Assembly: GCA_025362495.1 (NCBI GenBank)
Contig: JANYGI010000094.1
Span: forward strand, 38,652 to 102,651
Reading direction: 5' to 3'
Length of the DNA: 64,000 nt
Source: Byssovorax sp.
GTDB taxonomy: Bacteria; Myxococcota_A; Polyangia; Polyangiales; Polyangiaceae
Position numbers and translations under genes: made by a program
Notes under the pieces: generated by a model
The model's input: the letters and a program-made list of their open reading frames with translations, nothing else
The model's database searches: none
Told to the model about the DNA's origin: nothing
Shown: in pieces, positions 45,808 through 54,777 of the stretch
Layout: each line of letters opens with the position of its first letter
How positions within the stretch are numbered: the stretch's first letter is position 1

Positions 45808-47289
45808 ATGCCTGGAGCACGAACGATCGCCCGCGCCAAAGCGCTCCTCACGCGCCTCGGGCCGATCCTCCGGCGCGCGGTCGACGCCTTCCCAATCACG
45901 CCCGCGGGGCTCGTCGTGCTCGCGGGCGCGGGGGTTTCGCTCGACCATTACGGCCTCGGGCGCATCGATCTGCTGCTGCTCGTGGTCGGCGTCGTCGGCC
46001 TCGGCCTCGGCGCGGTCGCGCTCGTCATGGTGCTCCTCGCGACGCTGATCGTGCGGATCCGCTTGCGAAAAGGGCAGGGGAGCGATCCGCTCCAGCTCGA
46101 GAGCGGCGTGCCGGCGCGCACCGGGTTCACGCTCGGGCGCCTGCGCGGCGTGCCGCTGGTGAAGGTCGAGTGGTCGTGGATCGAGCCGCTCGCCACGGTG
46201 CGCGCGAAGATCGTCGGCGGCCTCTTTCACGAGGAGATCGTGCCGATCCGGCGCGGCCTCGGCGAGCGCGTCGTCCGGCGCGTGGTGGTGAGCGACGCGT
46301 TCGGCCTCTGCCGCGTGGCGTTCCGGAGCACGACGACGCGCGAGGTGCGCGTCGTCCCCGGCACCGGCGCGCTCCGGAGCGTGCACGTCGTGCGCAGCAT
46401 CGCCTCGGGCGAGGACACCTACGATCCCGCGGGCAGCCCCGAGGGCGAGCGGATCGACACGCGCGGCTACGCCCCCGGCGATCCGATGCGCTTCGTGCTG
46501 TGGAAGGTTTACGCGCGCTCGCGTCAGCTCGTGGTGCGCACGCCGGAGCGGGCCTTCAGCGTGGCCCGCGAGACCCTGGCCTACCTCGTCGCGGGCGACG
46601 GCGACGAGGCCGCGGCGGGCGCGGCGCGGGTCGCGGTCGAGGCGGGCGCGCTCGGTCCCACGTGGGTCCTCGGCGCCGACGGCGACGCGCGCGACGCGAC
46701 CACGGTCCCGCAGGCGCTCGAGCTCCTGGCGCGATCGGCTTCGGCAACGGCGGACGAGCACGGCGCGGGGCTCGGCGCGTTCCTCAAGCGCAACGTGCGC
46801 GGCGCGGCGGGCCGCGCGGTGATCTTCGTGCCTGCGCGGCCCGGCCCGTGGATGGCGCGGATCGTCGCCGCGGTGCGCGCGCGCCCGCAGGTAAGCGCCG
46901 CGGGGGCCGCGCATCGCGCGCCCGTCGACGTCGTGGTGTGCAGCGACGGCGTCGACTGGGACGCGTCGCGTTCGCTCGTCGCCCGCTTCGCGCTCGCGAC
47001 CGCCAAGCCCCCGCCGGGCTCCGCGCGCGCCACCGCCGCCGAGCTCACCGCGGTGCTCGCCGGCCTCGCGCCGGCGCACGCGCGTGTGCTGATCCTCGAT
47101 CGCGTCACCGGCCGCACCCACGCCGAATCGCCGCGCCGCGCCGTGTCCGACCCGAGGGCCGCGACGGCCGAAGCTCCGCGCGCCGTCGTCGACGCGCGCA
47201 GCTCGTGGGGCGGGATCGCCGCGCTCGGCACCGCCGCGCCTTCGCCGCCTCCGTCACCGGAGAGCTCAAATGAAAGGCTGGATCGATGA
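45808..47289 (+). CDS. DUF58-domain membrane protein
   Basis: 493 residues. Two hydrophobic helices (about 30-48 and 50-78) lead to a beta-rich domain and the DUF58 signature DTRGYAPGDPMRFVLWKVYA near residue 212, then RQLVVRTPERAFSV. The C-terminal half is Ala/Arg/Val-rich, with a vWA-like fold but no clear DxSxS motif (VCSDGVDWDAS near 377 is the nearest). It leads the second MoxR operon: its stop overlaps the transglutaminase start. The chosen ATG is the first before the membrane region; a GTG further upstream is possible. Confidence 0.8.
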   Translation: MPGARTIARAKALLTRLGPILRRAVDAFPITPAGLVVLAGAGVSLDHYGLGRIDLLLLVVGVVGLGLGAVALVMVLLATLIVRIRLRKGQGSDPLQLESGVPARTGFTLGRLRGVPLVKVEWSWIEPLATVRAKIVGGLFHEEIVPIRRGLGERVVRRVVVSDAFGLCRVAFRSTTTREVRVVPGTGALRSVHVVRSIASGEDTYDPAGSPEGERIDTRGYAPGDPMRFVLWKVYARSRQLVVRTPERAFSVARETLAYLVAGDGDEAAAGAARVAVEAGALGPTWVLGADGDARDATTVPQALELLARSASATADEHGAGLGAFLKRNVRGAAGRAVIFVPARPGPWMARIVAAVRARPQVSAAGAAHRAPVDVVVCSDGVDWDASRSLVARFALATAKPPPGSARATAAELTAVLAGLAPAHARVLILDRVTGRTHAESPRRAVSDPRAATAEAPRAVVDARSSWGGIAALGTAAPSPPPSPESSNERLDR

Positions 47290-49598
47290 GCGTCGCCTCG
47301 CTCCCCGATCGGCCTGGCTTCTTCCGGCAGCTCCTGCGCGCGGGCGCGATGGCGCTCGCGGCGCTGTCGCTCACGTGGGGGACTGCGCTGCCGAGCGGCC
47401 TCGCGGCGGCGCTGCTGGGCGCGGCGCTCGGCGTCCCCATCGGCCAGGCGCTCGGCCGATCGCGCGTGCGCCTCCCGGTGGTCCTCCTCGGCCTCGCGCT
47501 CTTCGCGGCCACCGGCTTCGGGCTCGCGGCGTTCGCCGTGGGCGCCGTCTTCTTCCCGACCCTCGTCGGCACCGGTACGGCGCTGCGCACGGCGGCGGCG
47601 CTCCGCTTCGGGATCGCCGCGCTGACCGCGAGCGCCGCGCTGCGATCGATCGGCGCGCGCAAGCCCGCGGCCGCGGCGATCGAGGTCGTCGCGCTCGCCG
47701 CGGCGATCCCCTCGGTCTTCGCCTCGCACCGCGACGGGATCATCGCGCGGCCGCTCTGGATCAGCGATTTCGCCTGGCAGCGCGGCATCGATCCCACCCA
47801 CATTTTCCTCGGCCTCGGCGGCGTGGCCATCGCCGTGCTCGCCGTGCTGCTGCTGCTCGAGACGCGCTCCGGCCGCGCCCCGTCGTCGCTGATGGCGCTC
47901 GCGGCGCTGATCGCCCTCGCGCTCGGCGTGCTCCCGCTCCTCGGCCTCCCGACGCCGAAGCCGCCCAACGATCTCGGCCTCACCGACAGCGCCGACGCCG
48001 GCGGAAAAGATCCGCTCGACGCGGGCGCGAAGCCGACCGACGGCGGCAGCGGCGCGCGCGGATCGCGCCCCGAACAAGGCGACGGCGGCGATCCCCTCGA
48101 CGGCGGATCGCTCGGGCAGGAGAGCGATCAGCTCGACGGCGGCGGCGGCGCCCCGCCCCCCGACGGCGGCCCCAAGGTCGCGCAGAGCGAGCACCTCGAA
48201 GACCAGGGCAGCGGCAAGGGCGGCGAGGCGCCGATGGCCGTGGTGATCCTCGACGACGACTACGCGCCGCCCTCGGGCGGCTTCTATTTCCGGCAGGAAG
48301 CGTGGAGCACGTACAACGGCGCCCGCCTCGTCCGCGCCACGCGCGGCGACGTCGACGGCGATCAAATCTTCGACTTTCCGGTGCGCTCCACCGACGTCCC
48401 CGATCCGCCGCTCGATCCGGGCCGCGCGCGCGTTCGCGCCACCGTCGCGCTCCTCGTCGAGCACACCCACCCGTTCGCGCTCGAGTCGCCGGTGCGGTTC
48501 GTTCCCGCGCAGAACCCCAACCCGACGCGCTTTCTCCGCGCCTACAAGTTCGAGTCGCTCGCGCAGACGACGCCGTTCAAGGAGCTCGTCGGTCGCAAGT
48601 CCGGCGATGCGCGCTGGCCCGAGCCGGTGAAGAGCTACTACCTCGAGGGGCCCACCGATCCGCGCTACGCCGCGCTGGCGAAGCAGATCGCGAGCAAGGT
48701 CCCCGCGAGCTACACCGGCGATCCCTTCGCCACGGCGCTCACCGTCAAGCTCTGGCTCGACGATCAGCTCACCTACTCGACGAAGGCGCGCCACGCGGGC
48801 GTCCCGGATTCGACGGCAGATTTTCTCTTCGGCGATCGCACCGGCTACTGCGTCCACTTCGCGCACGCGGCGGTGCTGCTCTGGCGCGCGCTCGGCATCC
48901 CCGCGCGCATCGGCACCGGCTACCGCACCGAAGAGGACGATCGCCATGGCAGCTCGACGATCCTGATCCGCGCCTCGGACGCCCACGCGTGGCCCGAGCT
49001 CTACCTCGAGGGCATCGGCTGGGTCGTCCTCGACATCGCCGCGAAGAAGAACATCGACGAGCCGCCGCCCCCGGTCGACTCGGATCTCCAGCGCCTCCTC
49101 GGCGAAATGGCGCGGCAAATGCCGCACGATCCGGTGCACACCGCGCTGACCGAGACCTCGACGCTGGCCTTCGGCAAGGAGGCGCTGCGCGTCCTGCTGC
49201 TCGGGGCGGCGATGACGATCGCGCTGCTCTACACCGTCAAGATCTGGCGCCGCCTCGCGCCGTTCGTGGTCCGCCCGCGCCGCCTCCCCGTCGCGGGCTA
49301 CCGGCTCGCGCTCGATCACCTCGCCGAGATCGGCCTGTCGCGCCGCCTCGGCGAGACGCGCGAAGCCTTCGCCCGCCGCGCCGCCGCGGTGGCGCCCTCG
49401 TTCGCCGCGCTGACCGATCTGCACCTCGCCGGCGCCCTCGGCGATCCCGCCCGCGACGCCGCCGCGCGTGACGAGCTCTCGCGCCCGCGCTGGCGCGAAG
49501 GAAATGCCCTTGTCATGCGCGAGATCCGCGCCGGCTCCCGCTTCTGGCGCCGGCTCGTCGGCGCCCTCGATCCCGCCTCGTTCCTCCGAGCCCGCTGA
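47286..49598 (+). CDS. Membrane-bound transglutaminase-like protein (TgpA type)
   Basis: 770 residues. Six or so membrane helices fill residues 15-215, then an Asp/Gly/Pro-rich linker (about 222-320). The transglutaminase-like core has the Cys in DRTGYCVHFAHAAVLLWRAL (near 520), the His in SDAHAWPELYLEG (near 565) and the Asp in GWVVLDIAAKKN (near 583), so the triad is complete. A last helix near 636-655 and a C-terminal domain follow. This is the TgpA architecture, where a periplasmic-side transglutaminase domain sits between membrane helices. It overlaps the DUF58 gene (ATGA) and precedes the MoxR gene by ten bases. Substrate unknown. Confidence 0.87.
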   Translation: MSVASLPDRPGFFRQLLRAGAMALAALSLTWGTALPSGLAAALLGAALGVPIGQALGRSRVRLPVVLLGLALFAATGFGLAAFAVGAVFFPTLVGTGTALRTAAALRFGIAALTASAALRSIGARKPAAAAIEVVALAAAIPSVFASHRDGIIARPLWISDFAWQRGIDPTHIFLGLGGVAIAVLAVLLLLETRSGRAPSSLMALAALIALALGVLPLLGLPTPKPPNDLGLTDSADAGGKDPLDAGAKPTDGGSGARGSRPEQGDGGDPLDGGSLGQESDQLDGGGGAPPPDGGPKVAQSEHLEDQGSGKGGEAPMAVVILDDDYAPPSGGFYFRQEAWSTYNGARLVRATRGDVDGDQIFDFPVRSTDVPDPPLDPGRARVRATVALLVEHTHPFALESPVRFVPAQNPNPTRFLRAYKFESLAQTTPFKELVGRKSGDARWPEPVKSYYLEGPTDPRYAALAKQIASKVPASYTGDPFATALTVKLWLDDQLTYSTKARHAGVPDSTADFLFGDRTGYCVHFAHAAVLLWRALGIPARIGTGYRTEEDDRHGSSTILIRASDAHAWPELYLEGIGWVVLDIAAKKNIDEPPPPVDSDLQRLLGEMARQMPHDPVHTALTETSTLAFGKEALRVLLLGAAMTIALLYTVKIWRRLAPFVVRPRRLPVAGYRLALDHLAEIGLSRRLGETREAFARRAAAVAPSFAALTDLHLAGALGDPARDAAARDELSRPRWREGNALVMREIRAGSRFWRRLVGALDPASFLRAR

Positions 49599-49608
49599 GA
49601 CAACCCCG

Positions 49609-50655
49609 ATGGAAACCGAGATCGAGATCGAGCAGAGCGTTCACGTCACCCGCACCCTCGCCCCGCGGATCAGCGATCCCGCCGCCGCGTTCGGGGTGAT
49701 GAACCGCCTGCGCATGCGCCTCCAGGCCGCCGTCCGCGGCCGCGATCAAGCCGTCGAGCTCATCGTCGTCGCCCTGCTCGCCGACGGGCACGTGCTCCTC
49801 GAAGACTACCCGGGCTCGGGCAAGACCACGCTCGCCAAGGCTCTCGGCGGCTCGATCATCGACGACGTGCCCGACGATCCGATCGTCACCTTTCGCCGCA
49901 TCCAGTTCACGCCGGATCTCCTCCCGTCCGACGTCACCGGTACGACGATCTTCGATCCCAACACCAACACCTTCTTCTTCCGCATCGGCCCGGTCTTCGC
50001 GCACATCCTCCTCGCCGACGAGATCAACCGCACCTCGCCGAAGGTCCAGTCGGCGCTGCTCGAAGCGATGGGCGAGAAGCAGGTCACCGTCGACAACAAG
50101 ACCCGCGCGCTCGACGATCTCTTCTTCGTCATCGCCACGCAGAACCCGCTCGACCTCGTGGGCACGTTCCCGCTCCCCGCCGCGCAGCTCGATCGCTTCC
50201 TTTTCAAGATCCGGATGACGCACATCGATCGGCAGAGCGAGCTCGAGGTCCTCGCCGGCTACAAGACCCACGGCGACAAGCGGCTCCCCGGCGACGATCT
50301 CCCCCGCGTCACCCGCACCGAGATCCTCGACGCCCGCGCGGTGATCCGCGCCGTCCACGTCGCGCCCGAGGTGCAGGAGTGCCTCGTCGACATCGCCGGC
50401 GAGACCCGCAAGAACCCGCAGATCCTCCAGGGCGCCTCCACCCGCTCGCTGGTGCTGATGATCCCCGCGCTCCAGGCTCGCGCCCTCTCGCGCATGCGCA
50501 GTTTTGTTTCCGCCGACGACGTCGAGGCGCTGGCCCCGTTCATCTTCGCCCATCGTCTCGAGCTGGCTCCCGGTGTTGACGACGTGGACGCCTTGATCCG
50601 CGCCGCGATGGTCAAGCCGATGGAGCGCCTCGCCCGCGCCACGATGGCCCGATGA
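49609..50655 (+). CDS. MoxR-family AAA+ ATPase (second copy)
   Basis: 348 residues from the ATG at 49609. Walker A is DYPGSGKTTLAKAL near 67, Walker B LLADEINRTSPKVQSALLEA near 138, sensor IATQNPLDLVGTFPLPAAQL near 175. It is a full MoxR with the C-terminal lid (TRSLVLMIPALQARALSR). Belongs with the DUF58 and transglutaminase genes, the order typical of a second MoxR type. Its stop overlaps the TPR gene start (ATGA). Clearly different from the MoxR at 4050 in the nucleotide loop and lid, so not a recent duplicate. Confidence 0.93.
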   Translation: METEIEIEQSVHVTRTLAPRISDPAAAFGVMNRLRMRLQAAVRGRDQAVELIVVALLADGHVLLEDYPGSGKTTLAKALGGSIIDDVPDDPIVTFRRIQFTPDLLPSDVTGTTIFDPNTNTFFFRIGPVFAHILLADEINRTSPKVQSALLEAMGEKQVTVDNKTRALDDLFFVIATQNPLDLVGTFPLPAAQLDRFLFKIRMTHIDRQSELEVLAGYKTHGDKRLPGDDLPRVTRTEILDARAVIRAVHVAPEVQECLVDIAGETRKNPQILQGASTRSLVLMIPALQARALSRMRSFVSADDVEALAPFIFAHRLELAPGVDDVDALIRAAMVKPMERLARATMAR

Positions 50656-52682
50656 GGCGCGCGTTCGTCCCCGCGATCGCCGGCCTCCTGCTCGGCCTCT
50701 TCGCCCTCGGCGACGCCCCGGCGCGCGGCGACATCTACCCTCCGCCCGGCGGCGCGGCCGAGAGCGAGGCCTACTCGCTCTTCAACCAGGAAAAATACCT
50801 CACGGCGCGCACCCGGGCCGACGACGCGCTCCGCGAGAACCCCGACTCGATCGTCGGGCACTACGTCCTCGGCTCCGTCCTGCGCGAGGCCGAGGGCTCG
50901 CTCCCGCGCGCGATGAGCCACCTGCGCGAGGCGCGCCGCCTCTACCTCGCGCGCTACGGTGACAGCGGCGGCGACGACGCGGCGACGCACCTCTACCGCG
51001 ACATCCTGCTCAGCCTGCAAGAGACGGCCGGCCTCATGGAGCTCTACGACGAGCAGCTCGCGCTCCTCGACGCCCACGATCGAAGGTTCGATCCCGATCT
51101 CACCGGCCAGCACGCCTGGCCGCTGATGAAGCTCCACCGCTACGACGAGGCGCGCGCCGCCGCCGAGCGCGCGCTCGCCACCGACTTCGCCTGGCAGAAG
51201 AGCGTCGGGTACAACGCCCTCTGCGCGATCGAGGCCGAGGCCCACGAGCGCAAGGCCTCGTACGAGCAGTGCCTCGCCGCGCTCCGCCACGCGCAGAAGC
51301 GCGCCGCCGCCGCCACCGCGCGGGGCGCCGCGTTCATCCCCAACCTCGCCACGCACGCCTACAACGCCGGCCTCGGCGCCCTCGCCAACCTCCGCCACGA
51401 CGAGGCCGAGCGCCTGGCCCTCGAGGGCACGCTGCGCATGGAGCGCACCGCCTCGAACCCCTGGCGCTTCCTCGTCGGCCTTTACCTCGACGAGGGGCGC
51501 TCGGGCGACGCGGTCGCGGCGATCCGCAAGATGCTCGCGTGGTGCGCTCACCAGCCGCCGGGCTCGCGCGATCAGAAGGCCGCCGAGACCGACGCGATCA
51601 CCGCGACGCTCCTGCTCGTGACCGGCGACGGCAAGGCCGGCCTCCGCTTCATCTCGCGCGCGATGGAGCGCCCGGATCGCCACGGGATCAGCTCCGCAGA
51701 GCCCGAGCAGGCCCTCGGCGGCCACGCCGTGATCCGGCGCGCGCTCTACCGGCTCGACGCCGAGGTCCGCGCCGAGCAGGCCAGCACCGAAGACCTCGTG
51801 GGCTGGAAGGGCCGCGCCGTGCGCCAGCTCGCGGCTCACGGCGTGCGCGCCGAGGCGCTCCCCGACGACGAGCGCGTCGTCAACGTCCTCTCGGACGACG
51901 AGCGCCTCACCTCGACGCTGCGCCCGTACGTCGACGGGGGCCTCGACGATCTCCCGAGCTGGCTCGTCGGCGATCTCGTCGACATCCTCGGGCCGGGCGT
52001 CGTCTCGGTGGCCCTCGCCCGCGCGCGCGACGAGGAAAAATTCGAGGGTACCGCCCCGTATTTCGATGGAATCGGCGCCGAGGTCGCGCTCGCGCAGGGG
52101 CACCCCGGGCTCGCGCGCGAGATGGCGCGCTCGGCCCTCGACAAGCTCCCTCCGGCCGAGGCGCTGCTCCGCGCGCGCGTCGCGGCGATCGGCGCCGAGG
52201 GGGCGCGCCGCGCCGGCGATCTCCCGACGGCGAGTGCCTTCTTCCAGCAGGCGATGGCGCTCGATCCGGGCGCGATCCGCCGCCTCGGCCTCGCGCTCCC
52301 CGCCGTGGTGATCAACGACGCGGGCGGGCCGATCGCCGATCGCGCGACCACGCTGCTCGGCCGCTCACCGCGCCTCCTCCGCGCGGCCGGCGCCTTCGAG
52401 GTCCGCGTGCAATCCGACGGCGCGACCCAGCGCATTTGCCTCTTCGCGCCGCTCGGCACCTCGCTCGGCTGCGGGGAGGTCCAGGAGGCCGAGGGCGAAC
52501 GCCCCGCGACGACGGCGACGCGCCTCGTCGACGAGTTTCATCGGCTCGTGTTCGCGCTGCGCGTGCCCATCACCGACTCGGACGTGCGCGGCCTCGACGG
52601 CACCACGACGATCGCGCGCGACGCTGGCCGCGAGCACCTCCGAGGCATCCTGGACGGCGCCGGCGAAGACGATCCCGAGTGA
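50652..52682 (+). CDS. Secreted TPR-repeat protein of the second MoxR operon
   Basis: 676 residues. A signal peptide of about 26 residues (ending DAPARG) precedes helical repeats: AYSLFNQEKYLTARTRADDA (near 38), HYVLGSVLREAEGSLPRAMS, YDEARAAAERALATDFAWQ, and further TPR-like helices to about 560. The last 110 residues are not repeat-like and contain two Cys. TPR proteins are protein-binding scaffolds; in this position it may present substrates to the envelope side of the MoxR complex. Last gene of the operon; a 34-base gap separates it from the CxxCH lipoprotein gene. Confidence 0.75.
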   Translation: MRRAFVPAIAGLLLGLFALGDAPARGDIYPPPGGAAESEAYSLFNQEKYLTARTRADDALRENPDSIVGHYVLGSVLREAEGSLPRAMSHLREARRLYLARYGDSGGDDAATHLYRDILLSLQETAGLMELYDEQLALLDAHDRRFDPDLTGQHAWPLMKLHRYDEARAAAERALATDFAWQKSVGYNALCAIEAEAHERKASYEQCLAALRHAQKRAAAATARGAAFIPNLATHAYNAGLGALANLRHDEAERLALEGTLRMERTASNPWRFLVGLYLDEGRSGDAVAAIRKMLAWCAHQPPGSRDQKAAETDAITATLLLVTGDGKAGLRFISRAMERPDRHGISSAEPEQALGGHAVIRRALYRLDAEVRAEQASTEDLVGWKGRAVRQLAAHGVRAEALPDDERVVNVLSDDERLTSTLRPYVDGGLDDLPSWLVGDLVDILGPGVVSVALARARDEEKFEGTAPYFDGIGAEVALAQGHPGLAREMARSALDKLPPAEALLRARVAAIGAEGARRAGDLPTASAFFQQAMALDPGAIRRLGLALPAVVINDAGGPIADRATTLLGRSPRLLRAAGAFEVRVQSDGATQRICLFAPLGTSLGCGEVQEAEGERPATTATRLVDEFHRLVFALRVPITDSDVRGLDGTTTIARDAGREHLRGILDGAGEDDPE

Positions 52683-52716
52683 GCTGAGCTCCCCCGAACT
52701 CTGCTAATGTCGCGGT

Positions 52717-54771
52717 ATGCGATCTTTCCCGCGAGCCCGGTTTTTCGCCCTCGTCCTCGCTCTCCCGACCTCGGCGGCCCTCGCGGCTTCGGGCTGCGGC
52801 TCGTCCGGGAGCCCCACGGGCGCGGGCGGCCACGCCACGGGGACGACGACGACGAGCGGCGGCACCGGCGGCGCGATGGGCTTCGGCGGCGACATCGGTC
52901 TGGGCGGCCAGATCGATCACGGGGCGATCGACTCGATCGAGATCACCCCCGCCACGGCGACTCTGGTGCTCGACAACGGGGCCAAAGGACAGCAGCCCTT
53001 CAAGGCGATCGCCCACTACGCCGACAAGAGCACGGCGCCGATCGAGCCCACCTGGTCGGCCACCAACATCGCCGCGGGGAGCATCGATGGGACTGGCCTC
53101 TTCTCGGCGCCGGGCCTCCAGGGCGGCGTCGTGACGGTCACGGCCAGCGCCGGGGGGAAGGACGCCACCGCGTCGCTCACCGTCAAGCTCCATGTCGTCT
53201 CCAACCCGAGCGCCCTCGATCCCGCCACGCAGGGCCTCTTGCAGCAGGCCACGGCGCCGGACGCGGCCGTCACCTGGGCCTATCCCTACGACGGCACCGT
53301 GTTCCCGCGCGGCCTCGGCGCTCCGCCGCTGATGTGGATGGGCGGCGGCGTCGGCGATCTCTACTACTTCCACGTCACGAGCCCCACCTACGAGCTCGAG
53401 GCCTATGCTCCGGCCGACACCTCGCGCTTCGACTTCGATCCTGCGGTGTGGGACGCCTTCGCCAGCTCCACCACGGGGGGCGCCGAGATCAAGGTCTCTC
53501 GCCTCGCCGCCGGGGTCGCGACGCTCCTCGTCGATCACCACGACACCATCGCTCCCTCGTCGATGCGCGGCACCATCTATTACTGGGCGATCAACACCGG
53601 CCGCGTCATGCGGATCAAGCCGGGCGCCACGGCCCCGGACGACTTCCTCGGGCCGACGGTCACCTGTCCTTCGTGCCACACGGTCTCGGCCAACGGCTCC
53701 AACCTGGTGATGAGCGAGGGCAACTGGCCCAACACCTCGTCGATTGGCTACAACCTCGGGACGAACGTCAACGATTTCTCGGGGTTCCCGGTCAACACCG
53801 GCGCTTCGCGCTGGTCGCTCGCCGGCGTCTCGGCCGACGGCAAGGTCATCGTGCAGAACTTCGCCCCGCTCCGCGGCCCGATCGGCGTGGCCCCGGGCGC
53901 CTTCGACTCGATCACCGGCATCGAGCTCGCGAACAGCGGTATCGAGGGCAAGCAGCTCTGGATGCCGGCCTTCTCGCCCGATGACAAGCTGCTCTCGTAC
54001 ATCGACTCGACCAGCAAGGATCTCCGCGCCTACGACTGGGACGCGACGGCGAAGAACGCCTCCAACGACCGCCTGATCACCGCCGCCGGCGCCGACTCGA
54101 CGACCAACGTCATCAGCTTTCCCACGGCGTCTCCCGATCATCAGTGGCTGGTCTACCAGCGCAGCGGCGCCCTCGGATCGCTCGGCAACGCGTCGGATCT
54201 CTACATGGCCAGCGTCGCGCAGCCGGGGGTCGAGGTGCCGCTCGACAACCTCAACGGCACCACGTACCCGTTCGCGGCGGGCAAGCGCGATCTCCACCTC
54301 GACTACGAGCCCACGTTCGCGCCGGTCGCGGCGGGCGGCTTCTTCTGGGTCGTCTTCCACTCGCGCCGCACCTTCGGTAACGCGCTCACCGGCCAGGCCT
54401 ACGGCGGTGAAGGCTCGGGCACGAAGCAGCTCTGGGTCGCGGCCATCGATCAGAACCCCGTGCCGGGCAAGGACCCGAGTCACCCGGCGTTTCACCTCCC
54501 CGGGCAGGCGCTCGACACCCTCAACATGCGCGGGTACTGGGCCCTCGATCCCTGCAAGGGCGACGGGCAGGGCTGCGCCTCGGGCGTCGAGTGCTGCGGC
54601 GGCTTCTGCGACGACAGCGGCGACGGCGGCCAGCCGATGTGCAAATCGTCGAGCGGCGGCGGGTGCTCGCACGCCGGCGATCATTGCGACACGGTCGCGG
54701 ACTGCTGTGATAAGTCGAGCGGCCCGAGCTGCATCAACCACGTTTGCGCCGAGGCGCCCCCGCCGCAGTGA
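52717..54771 (+). CDS. Surface lipoprotein with Ig-like domain, CxxCH motif and Cys-rich tail
   Basis: 684 residues. A signal peptide ends in SGCGSS. A Gly/Thr linker precedes an Ig-like (Big_2-type) domain (about 68-160: ITPATATLVLDNGAKGQQPF). The middle is a beta-propeller-like region with FSPDDKLLSYIDSTSKDLR and PDHQWLVYQRSG. A single c-type heme motif VTCPSCHTVSANGS is at about 311-324. The C-terminus (about 608-684) carries a Cys-rich module, GVECCGGFCDDSG and DHCDTVADCCDKSS. The heme motif lies in a loop of the propeller-like region, an unusual place; whether heme is bound is not known. Probably anchored in the outer membrane. Six bases before the M14 peptidase gene, so likely co-transcribed. 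Confidence 0.8.
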   Translation: MRSFPRARFFALVLALPTSAALAASGCGSSGSPTGAGGHATGTTTTSGGTGGAMGFGGDIGLGGQIDHGAIDSIEITPATATLVLDNGAKGQQPFKAIAHYADKSTAPIEPTWSATNIAAGSIDGTGLFSAPGLQGGVVTVTASAGGKDATASLTVKLHVVSNPSALDPATQGLLQQATAPDAAVTWAYPYDGTVFPRGLGAPPLMWMGGGVGDLYYFHVTSPTYELEAYAPADTSRFDFDPAVWDAFASSTTGGAEIKVSRLAAGVATLLVDHHDTIAPSSMRGTIYYWAINTGRVMRIKPGATAPDDFLGPTVTCPSCHTVSANGSNLVMSEGNWPNTSSIGYNLGTNVNDFSGFPVNTGASRWSLAGVSADGKVIVQNFAPLRGPIGVAPGAFDSITGIELANSGIEGKQLWMPAFSPDDKLLSYIDSTSKDLRAYDWDATAKNASNDRLITAAGADSTTNVISFPTASPDHQWLVYQRSGALGSLGNASDLYMASVAQPGVEVPLDNLNGTTYPFAAGKRDLHLDYEPTFAPVAAGGFFWVVFHSRRTFGNALTGQAYGGEGSGTKQLWVAAIDQNPVPGKDPSHPAFHLPGQALDTLNMRGYWALDPCKGDGQGCASGVECCGGFCDDSGDGGQPMCKSSSGGGCSHAGDHCDTVADCCDKSSGPSCINHVCAEAPPPQ

Positions 54772-54777
54772 CCCTCG

